This document shows, in pieces, positions 1-5,297 of a stretch of 5,297 nt of DNA (positions are counted from its first letter, which is position 1; each line of letters opens with the position of its first letter). The stretch is from JAAYLU01 sp964458805 (GTDB lineage: Bacteria; Synergistota; Synergistia; Synergistales; Aminobacteriaceae). Both the position numbers and the translations under genes were made by a program. The stretch is from positions 1 through 5,297 of the forward strand of contig CAYWKH010000132.1 of NCBI GenBank assembly GCA_964458805.1. The letters run 5' to 3'. Under the pieces are notes generated by a model. The model had not been told where the DNA came from, ran no database searches, and was given only the letters and a program-made list of their open reading frames with translations.

Positions 1-836
1 TACTCTGTCGCTGCTTCCTTTGCCTTCTTCACCACTGCCCTCTGGTCGGGGGGAGGAGGGGCAGGTACAGCGCCTTCCATCTTCGATATCGCACGGAACT
101 TCGGCGGGCAGACCTCAAAGCAGGTGCCGCACCGGATGCACTTGTCCTGGTCGATGATGTGGACCTGCTGCTTCGCGCTTATGACAGCGTCGACGGGGCA
201 GCGCCGTGCGCAGGTCGTGCAGGCCTGGCACTTCAAGGGGTCGATCCAGTAGGAGAAGGGCTCGGTGAGCTGCTTCGTCACCTCTTCTAGGGTGAAGTAG
301 TTCTCGTGCCCGTCATGGCCCTCCAGGCGCCCTGCGAGCTTCTCGCGGTTCGCGATCTTGAGGTACGGGATCTTCGTCTTGACGAAGTCTAGCTTCTTTT
401 TGAGCTCGGAAGGTTCTATCCCTTCGGCCTTGCCGATGGGCCCCAAGGCCTTGATCGCCTTCACGAAGCTGTTCACCGATTCCGTGAAGACGTTCGCCTC
501 GGCGCCCGACATGAAGTTGATCCTCAGCCTCTCGGGGTTGAGCCCCATGTATTCCAGGACGCGCTTCATGAGAAGCACCATGTTCTGCGCCTGGTAGTTG
601 CCGTGGGTGATGTAGTTGCATTCATTGAGGTGGCACGCGCCCATGAAGACGCCGTCGATGCCCCTCTCGAACGCGCGGACGATAAAGCCCATGTCGACGC
701 GCCCCGAACACATGACGCGGATGATCCTCATCTCTGTTGTATATTGCAGTCTGGACACGCCAGCCAGGTCAGCGGCTCCGTACGCTCACCAGTTGCAGGC
801 GAAGCCGAGGACCCTCGGTTTGAATTTCGTGCTCAT
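1..836 (-). CDS. mvhD: MvhD/FrhD-like [2Fe-2S] subunit with selenocysteine (U17) and fused ferredoxin domain (3' end cut)
   Basis: From ATG at 836, reading TGA at 788-786 as Sec, 278 codons are open to the window edge. The last two bases, TA, could begin a stop or a Tyr codon. Residues 1-130 match the MvhD/FrhD delta subunit: VLGFACNWU (C14, U17), ADLAGVSR, then RIIRVMCSGRVD (C43) and GACHLNECNY (C68, C73). In the family these cysteines hold the [2Fe-2S] cluster that carries electrons from hydrogenase or formate dehydrogenase to HdrA. A charged helical linker (about 135-195) is followed by a 2[4Fe-4S] ferredoxin domain: C203/206/209/213 and C233/236/239/243, each last Cys followed by Pro. A proline-rich stretch and charged tail end the visible part. 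Stand-alone MvhD is about 130-150 residues, so the ferredoxin part is an added domain. It may replace a separate adaptor such as MvhG, which is inference. It starts 29 bases after hdrA, so HdrA is the obvious partner. A conventional gene caller would miss the true start. Confidence 0.9.
751..785 (-). promoter_or_regulatory. Possible SECIS region of mvhD (structure ambiguous)
   Basis: Several exclusive hairpins can be drawn in the 35 bases after UGA. One pairs UACG with CGUG and AGCC with GGCU around an 8-base loop starting at +13. Another pairs CUGG (+19 to +22) with CCAG (+32 to +35) around a 9-base loop. None has the clear GGU loop seen after the hdrA UGA. I infer a SECIS here mainly because the UGA must be decoded. 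Confidence 0.25.
786..788 (-). other. In-frame UGA read as selenocysteine (MvhD U17)
   Basis: The codons around it read FACNW-U-AYGAADLAGVSR. In MvhD/FrhD proteins this site is the second Cys of CNWC, a ligand region of the [2Fe-2S] cluster, and Sec is known here in VhuD of methanococci. The preceding Trp is TGG, so UGA is not simply a Trp codon. Family homology lies on both sides in one frame, and a perfect ribosome site precedes the ATG. Confidence 0.9.
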
Positions 837-845
837 ATATGTCCG

Positions 846-853
846 ACCTCCTT
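846..853 (-). promoter_or_regulatory. Strong Shine-Dalgarno site of mvhD
   Basis: The minus strand reads AAGGAGGT, a full match to the anti-Shine-Dalgarno core, 9 bases before ATG at 836-834. Its perfection argues that translation truly begins upstream of the in-frame TGA at 788-786 rather than at an internal codon such as Met36. Confidence 0.8.
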
Positions 854-865
854 GTCTAGACTTAC

Positions 866-3800
866 CTACTCGGCCGCCGCGGCCGCATCTATCTGTTTCA
901 AGATCTCGCCGTCGGGTACGACGACGTCGATCTCGCTTTCGAGTTCCTCATCCGTGTAGTGCTTGAGCTGGATGGCGCCCGTCGGGCACTTCGTGTTGCA
1001 AAGCCCGTCTCCCTTGCACAGGACCGGGTTCACGAAGACCTTTTTCCCTGTCTTCGTCTCCCTCACCTCCAGGGCCCCGTACGTGCAGACCTCGGCGCAT
1101 GCGCCGCAGCCCATGCACTTCTTCTCGTCGACGGCGCAGACCGAGCCCGATGCCACGACGATGTCGTTTGCGAGGAGGGTGAGCGCCCTGCCCGCCGCAC
1201 CGTAGGACTGGTTGATCGTCTCCTGGATGAACTTCGGGTAGTGCGCAAGGCCGCACAGGTAGACGCCGTCGGTCGCAAACTCGACCGGCCTTAACTTCAC
1301 GTGGGCCTCCTTGAAGAAGCCGTCCGGGGAGAGCGTCACCTTGAACTGGTTCGCCACTTCCTTCGTCCCGGCGGACGGGACGATGGCGGCCGCGAGCGCT
1401 ATGATGTCCGCGTCCAGCTCGAGCTTCTTGCCGAGGATGTAGTCGATCACCGTCACCTTCAGGACGTCGCGCTTGTCCTCGGACTTGCCGGGCTCGATCC
1501 CGGGCGGGTTCTCGGGTTCGTAGCGGATGAACTTCACGCCCTTGTCCGCGGCCGATCTGTAGTAGTCCTCGTTGAACCCGTAGGTGCGGACGTCCCTGAA
1601 GAGCATGTAGACGTCCATGTCCGGGTTCTTCTCCTTCAAGAGGAGCGCGTTCTTGATGGATTCACTGCAGCATATCCGCGAGCAGTAGTTGCGCTCCTCG
1701 TTCCTGCACCCGACGCACTGGATCATGACGAGGCCCTTCGCGTTGACGACCGCCTCATCGTTGTTCACGATCCTCTCCTCGAGCTCGAGGTGGGTCAGGA
1801 CGCGGGGGTCCTGCCCGTAGAGGTATTCCGTCGGGGTGTACATGTCGATGCCGATCGCGATGACGGAGGCACCGTGCTTTATCACCGTCTCGCCGCGGGG
1901 GGACCTGACGGTCGTCACGAAGTTGCCGACGTAGCCGGTCGCGTCCGTGATCTGCGCGCTGTGGTAGACGTGGATGAGCTGGTTCCGGTAGACCTTCGAT
2001 TTAAGCTCCTTCAAGTACTCCTGCACGTCAAGGCCCTGCAAGGTGGTGTGGACCTTCCGGGCGATGCCGCCCAATTCCTTCTCTTTCTCTATGAGGTAGA
2101 CCTCGTGGCCCTGGTTCGCTATCGAGAGCGCCGCGTTCATGCCGGCGATGCCGCCGCCGACGACGAGCGCCCGCTTGTCGACGGGAAGGTCGAACTCCTG
2201 GAGTGGCTCCAGGTTGCAGGCCCTTGCAACGGACATCCTGATGATGTCATGGGCCTTTTCCGTCGCCTCTTCCTTCTCCTTCTGGTGGACCCAGGAGTTG
2301 TGCTCCCGTATGTTCGCCATCTCGTAGTAGTACTGGTTTATCCCCGCCTCGCGCAGGGTGTCGCGGAAGAGCGGCTCCAGGGTTCTCGGGGAGCAGGCCG
2401 CGACGACGACGCGGTTCAGTCCTTCTTCCTTTATCTTGTCCGTTATCTCGCGGGCGGAGTTCGTCGCGCAGGAGAAGAGCTGCTCCTGGGCGTAGACGAC
2501 GTTGGGGAGCGTCTTGCAGTACTCCACCGTGCCGGGGACGTTGACGATGCGGCCGATGTTCGCGCCGCAGTGGCAGACGAAGACGCCGACCCGCGGCTCT
2601 TCCCCGGACACGTCCTTCTCCTCGGGGTATATGCGCTCCTTAGAGAGGTTGCCGCGCCTATAGGCTAGCATCTCGCCGATCTGGCTCCCCGCGCCGGAGG
2701 CCGAGAAGACCGATTCAGGGATGTCGATGGGGCCCTGCAGGGCGCCCGAGACGAAGATGCCCTTTCTGTTCGTAAGCATGGGGTTTCTGGGGTCGATGTC
2801 GCAGAAGTGGTGCGACTCGAGCTCGATGCCGAACTTCTTCGCGATGTCCTCCACCTCCTTCGGCGGGTTCATGCCGATCGAGAGGACGACCATGTCGAAC
2901 TCCTCCTCGACGACCCCGTCCTCGGGGGTCGTGTACCTTACGGTCACGTTGTGGGTGAGAGGGTCCTCCTTCACGATGGAGGGGTAGCTCCTGAAGAAGC
3001 GCACGCCGGGCAGCGCCTCCGTCCTCTCGTAGTAGCGCTCGAAGTCCTTGCCGTAGGCGCGCACGTCGTTGTGGAAGATCGTGCACTTAGCGTCCGCGTC
3101 GTGGTCCTTCGTCAGGATGACCTGCTTCTGGGTGTACGTGCAGCACACGGCGGAGCAGTAGGAGTTGCCGCCCTCGATCACCTGGCGGGAGCCGATGCAC
3201 TGGATCCAGGCGACGTTGCGGGGGTGCCTCAGGTCAGACTTCCTCAAGATCTCGCCGCCGTAGGGGCCGGTCGAGCACAAAAGGCGTTCGTAGTCCATGC
3301 TGGTGACGACGTTTGCGAAGTCGCCGTAGTGGTACTCCTCCCTGACCTTCGGGTCGAAGGGCTCGAAGCCGGGGGCGAGGATGATCGCGCCGACGTTGAT
3401 CTCCTTCTTCTCGGGCTTCTGGTTCAAGTCGATCGCGTTCTGCTTGCAGACCGCCTCGCAGATCTTGCACTTCTTCTCCTTCAGGTACAGGCACGACTCG
3501 TCTATATAGGTGATGAGCGGGATTGCCTGCGCGAAGTAGACGTGGATCGCCTTGTTGAGCGATATCTCCTGGTTGTACTCGTCCGGGTACTTGACCGGGC
3601 AGTACTCCACGCACACCGTGCAGCCCGTGCACAGGTCTTCCTTGATGTAGCGGGGCTTGCGGATGAGCGTTACGTTAAAATCTCCTGCATCTCCCTCCAC
3701 GCTGTCGACTTCCGTGTAGGTGAGAACTTCGATGTTGGGGTGCCGGCCGACCTCGACCAGCTTCGGTGCGAGAATTCACATCGAGCAGTCGTTCGTCGGG

Positions 3801-4006
3801 AAGGTCTTGTCGAGCTGGGCCATGTGGCCGCCGATCGACGGCGCCTTCTCGACCAGGTAGACGCGGAAGCCCGCGGTCGCGAGGTCGAGGGACGCCTGGA
3901 TGCCGCTTATGCCGCCGCCGACGACCATGACGTCACCGAAGTCGCCGGAGGGGCCCGTCTTGCACAGGTTCCTGATGTTCTCGTTGAGCGATATTACGTT
4001 TTCCAC
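866..4006 (-). CDS. hdrA: Double-module HdrA flavoprotein containing selenocysteine (U77)
   Basis: Read with TGA at 3778-3776 as Sec, the frame is open from GTG at 4006 to TAG at 868-866: 1046 residues, against roughly 650 for a standard HdrA. Module 1 has an FAD dinucleotide motif VVGGGISG (residues 28-35), the DCSMU-ILAPK motif with U77, two ferredoxin-type clusters (C126/129/132/136 and C172/180/183/187), and a Cys set C270, C284, C288, C289. Module 2 is a full HdrA: the N-terminal CHCG domain (C478, C480, with C513 and C538), a second FAD motif VVGGGIAG (615-622), a Cys set C764, C767, C775, C779, C780, and a C-terminal ferredoxin domain (C964/967/970/974; C997, C1003, C1007). HdrA is the flavin bifurcation subunit that takes electrons from MvhD and splits them between HdrB and ferredoxin. 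That role is inferred here by homology. D1000 stands where the last cluster normally has Cys. The protein is soluble. It lies 35 bases after the HdrD-like gene and 29 before mvhD. Two separate genes or a pseudogene is unlikely, since homology continues without a break across the TGA. Confidence 0.92.
3747..3775 (-). promoter_or_regulatory. Candidate bacterial SECIS hairpin of hdrA
   Basis: Counting from the base after UGA, the mRNA has CCGA at +10 to +13 and UCGG at +26 to +29, which form a 4-bp stem. Inside it is a weak 2-bp stem (CU with AG) closing the loop GGUCG at +18 to +22. The GGU at +18 to +20 is almost where I recall it in E. coli fdhF, whose loop also carries GGUC. Position inside the coding region is the bacterial arrangement. 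The upper stem is short, and I judged the folding by eye. Confidence 0.45.
3776..3778 (-). other. In-frame UGA read as selenocysteine (HdrA U77)
   Basis: The upstream 76 codons and the downstream 969 codons share one frame, separated only by this TGA. The residues around it read NDCSM-U-ILAPKLVEV. In the HdrA family this position is Cys (DCSxC-ILxPKMVEV). Sec-containing HdrA proteins are known in methanococci and in bacteria. The three real stops visible in the window are TAA, TAG and TAG, and tryptophans use TGG, so recoding at this codon fits better than a terminator. Confidence 0.9.
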
Positions 4007-4012
4007 TGTGTA

Positions 4013-4019
4013 TCACCTC
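4013..4019 (-). promoter_or_regulatory. Ribosome binding site of hdrA, supporting a GTG start
   Basis: The minus strand reads GAGGTGA here, 6 bases before GTG at 4006-4004. No ATG lies in frame near this point, and the FAD-binding motif begins only about 27 residues later, so the GTG start fits. The whole gap to the preceding TAG is 35 bases. Confidence 0.65.
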
Positions 4020-4041
4020 ATCGTGGTTTGTCTTGTATGTG

Positions 4042-5205
4042 CTACATCACCTCGGCGATGACCTCGGTGATGTCCTTTATCGTTATGTCGTCCTCGTGGC
4101 CCGTGACAAGGCGCGAGTCCTCGAGGGCCGTTATGCAGTAGGGGCACGCGGTCACGAGCTCGGTGGCCCCCTCGCCTAACGCCTGGTCGACGCGTATGTT
4201 CGAGAAGCGCTCGTGCTTCTCCGTCTCCGCCCACACCCTGCCGCCGCCCATGCCGCAGCAGGTGGAGTCCATGCGGGCCTCGGGCAGCTCGGTCAGGTCC
4301 ACGCCCGGGACGGCCTTCAGGACCTCGCGGGGGTCGTCGAAGATGTTGTTGTGGCGGCCCAGGTAGCACGGGTCGTGGTAGGCGACCTTCTTCGGGTACT
4401 CCTTCGCTATGGTGAGCCTGCCGTCCCTGATGAGCTCGGGCAGGAGCTCGGAGATGTGGACGACCCCGAAGTCCACCATGAACTCCGGGTACTCGTTCTT
4501 GAACGTGTGGTAGCAGTGGGGGGAGGAGACGAGTATCTTCTTGACGCCTGCATCGATGAAGGCCTTGATGTTCTCCTTCGCGAGCTTCTTGAAGAGCTCC
4601 TCGTTGCCCGTCCTGCGGATCGACTCCCCGCAGCAGACCTCTTTCTCGCCCAGTATGCCGAAGGAGACGCCCGCTTTTTTAAGGACCTTCGCGGTCGCCT
4701 GGGCGACCTTCTTGAGCCTCGGGTCGTAGCTGCAGTAGCAGCACGGGAAGTAGAGGTACTCCATGTCCTCCTTGAAGGGCTTGACGCCCAACCCCTGCGC
4801 CCACTCGGCACGGGTCTTGCGGTCCTCGTTGAAGGGGTTGCCCTGGCCGCCAAGGCCCGACGCGATGGTGCGGTAGGACTTCACGGGGCCGGCGAAGACG
4901 CCGTACCCTGTCGCCATCCGGCGGATGGCGATCATGTCGTCGATCTGCTTCACGTCGCGGGGGCACCTCTGCGGGCACTTGCCGCAGGTGGTGCAGCGCC
5001 AGATCTCTTCCTTCTCGATCTCGGAGAGGCCGAAGACGGCCTCGCGGATCAGCTTGCGCATAGAGAACTTGCGGACCTTGTTCCAGGGACAGACGGTGTC
5101 GCACTTGCCGCACTGGTAACAGTACTTTACCGCCTCGCCGCCCTTCTCCTTTATCTCATCTATTACCTCTTGAAAAGGGGCTATGATCTCCATTTTTTTT
5201 GTCAC
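4042..5205 (-). CDS. HdrD-like protein (HdrC-HdrB fusion): two [4Fe-4S] clusters plus two CCG domains
   Basis: This is a 387-residue cytoplasmic iron-sulfur protein with GTG start and TAG stop. Residues 29-39 (C29, C32, C35, C39, then Pro) and 71-81 (C71, C74, C77, C81, then Pro) are two [4Fe-4S] motifs like those of HdrC. Two CCG (cysteine-rich) domains like those of HdrB follow. The first has C155/C156/C158, C191-C192-G193 and SPHC at 228-231. The second has C280, C316-C317-G318 and CPYC at 354-357, with spacing that fits the classic CCG pattern. I see no signal peptide or membrane segment, so it is soluble, unlike membrane-linked HdrDE. In HdrB such sites hold noncubane [4Fe-4S] clusters that reduce a disulfide. 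Bacteria lack CoM-S-S-CoB, so the acceptor here is unknown. The hdrA neighbour 35 bases downstream makes it the probable HdrBC equivalent of one complex. S228 replaces the usual first Cys of CxxC. Related GlcF/LutA-type CCG proteins are less likely given this context. Confidence 0.9.
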   Translation of the reverse strand: MTKKMEIIAPFQEVIDEIKEKGGEAVKYCYQCGKCDTVCPWNKVRKFSMRKLIREAVFGLSEIEKEEIWRCTTCGKCPQRCPRDVKQIDDMIAIRRMATGYGVFAGPVKSYRTIASGLGGQGNPFNEDRKTRAEWAQGLGVKPFKEDMEYLYFPCCYCSYDPRLKKVAQATAKVLKKAGVSFGILGEKEVCCGESIRRTGNEELFKKLAKENIKAFIDAGVKKILVSSPHCYHTFKNEYPEFMVDFGVVHISELLPELIRDGRLTIAKEYPKKVAYHDPCYLGRHNNIFDDPREVLKAVPGVDLTELPEARMDSTCCGMGGGRVWAETEKHERFSNIRVDQALGEGATELVTACPYCITALEDSRLVTGHEDDITIKDITEVIAEVM

Positions 5206-5210
5206 GGTAG

Positions 5211-5219
5211 GTTCCTCTT
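5211..5219 (-). promoter_or_regulatory. Ribosome binding site of the HdrD-like gene, supporting a GTG start
   Basis: The minus strand reads AAGAGGAAC here. GAGG (5217-5214) ends 8 bases before GTG at 5205-5203, a normal spacing. The only nearby alternative, ATG at 5193-5191 (residue 5), would be 20 bases away. This favours the GTG start. Confidence 0.55.
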
Positions 5220-5234
5220 GTAATAGCCGTATTC

Positions 5235-5297
5235 TTACTGCTGGTCCTTCTGGGCCATGCGGGCAAGGGCGTCGGCGATCTTGTCCATGCCGTACTT
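5235..5297 (-). CDS. C-terminal end of an unidentified upstream gene (partial)
   Basis: The minus strand is open from the window edge to a TAA at 5237-5235, giving a 20-residue tail that starts KYGMDKIADA and ends AQKDQQ. The 5' part lies outside the window. Codons are G/C-ending like those of the downstream genes. The stop sits 29 bases before the GTG start of the HdrD-like gene, the same spacing as the other junctions, so it very probably belongs to the same transcript. The tail is charged and probably helical, with no cysteine or recognisable motif, so I cannot name the product. By context it could be another Hdr-associated or dehydrogenase subunit, but that is inference only. Confidence 0.6.
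   Translation of the reverse strand, partial: KYGMDKIADALARMAQKDQQ

Noticed and set aside
313..621. Minus-strand open frame of 102 codons between hdrA and the window edge
   Set aside because: It is out of frame with the MvhD translation, is rich in Arg, Gly and His, and matches nothing. The true gene here is mvhD, whose frame is open throughout apart from the Sec codon.
837..865. Promoter or terminator in the gaps between genes (837-865, 4007-4041, 5206-5234)
   Set aside because: The gaps are 29-35 bases and hold ribosome sites but no convincing -35/-10 pair or GC hairpin followed by a U-run.
1301..2668. Long plus-strand open frame (455 codons) antisense to hdrA, with others at 2807-4141 and 4213-5223
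   Set aside because: Low-complexity translations rich in Val, Leu, Asp and Arg with no family motif. They are typical antisense shadows of GC-rich genes with G/C-biased third codon positions, and lie wholly or almost wholly over well-supported Hdr genes.
786..3778. UGA reassigned genome-wide to Trp or Gly (alternative genetic code)
   Set aside because: Trp codons in these genes are TGG, only two in-frame TGA codons occur in over 1,700 codons, and both are at conserved Cys sites of known selenoprotein families. The three visible stops are TAA or TAG, so the window alone cannot fully exclude it, but it is much less likely.
3776..4006. A separate 76-residue protein, or an hdrA pseudogene broken by a nonsense mutation
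   Set aside because: Family homology continues in frame directly after the TGA, no frameshift or other stop occurs in the remaining 969 codons, the TGA is at a conserved Cys, and a second UGA in the same operon behaves alike.
5191..5200. Run of eight A (minus strand) just after the GTG start of the HdrD-like gene as a programmed slippage site
   Set aside because: The downstream frame is intact from the GTG with a correctly spaced ribosome site. AAA-AAA Lys codons followed by ATG explain the run, and nothing shows that frame switching is used.

Overview
The window is an internal piece of one tightly packed operon, read entirely on the minus strand (transcription runs from 5297 towards 1). It encodes a heterodisulfide-reductase (Hdr)-type electron-transfer complex. 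In order of transcription: the last 20 codons of an unidentified gene (5297-5235); a 387-residue HdrC-HdrB fusion, i.e. an HdrD-like protein (5205-4042); a 1046-residue double-module HdrA flavoprotein (4006-866); and an MvhD/FrhD-like [2Fe-2S] subunit carrying an extra C-terminal ferredoxin domain (836 to beyond position 1). Gaps between genes are only 29, 35 and 29 bases, and each complete start has a Shine-Dalgarno-like sequence at normal spacing.

The key point is that two of these genes are hidden or broken if UGA is read as stop. hdrA has an in-frame TGA at 3778-3776, exactly where the family has Cys in its DCSxC-ILxPK motif. mvhD has an in-frame TGA at 788-786, exactly at the second Cys of its CNWC motif. 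Both are best read as selenocysteine (Sec, U). They restore full-length proteins: HdrA with U77, MvhD with U17. Conventional calling would give a 76-residue fragment, a truncated HdrA and no MvhD start. A plausible bacterial-type SECIS hairpin with a GGU loop lies just downstream of the hdrA UGA. The hairpin near the mvhD UGA is ambiguous.

How the parts should work together, from the biochemistry of HdrABC-MvhAGD: MvhD passes electrons from a dehydrogenase or hydrogenase partner to HdrA. HdrA FAD may bifurcate them, one branch towards ferredoxin through the HdrA ferredoxin-like clusters, the other to the HdrB-type CCG site in the HdrD-like protein. No hydrogenase, formate dehydrogenase or other donor is visible here, so donor and final acceptor are unknown.

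The organism is probably a strictly anaerobic, Sec-decoding bacterium. Reasons: the gene content, the very strong AAGGAGGT ribosome site and a SECIS-like hairpin inside the coding region rather than in a 3' UTR. The DNA is GC-rich with G/C-biased third codon positions. Double-length Sec-HdrA is reminiscent of sulfate-reducing or syntrophic Desulfobacterota, but the phylum cannot be fixed from this sequence and an archaeon is not strictly excluded. There is no RNA gene, mobile element, CRISPR array, promoter or terminator that I can support, and no gene-free stretch above 35 bases.
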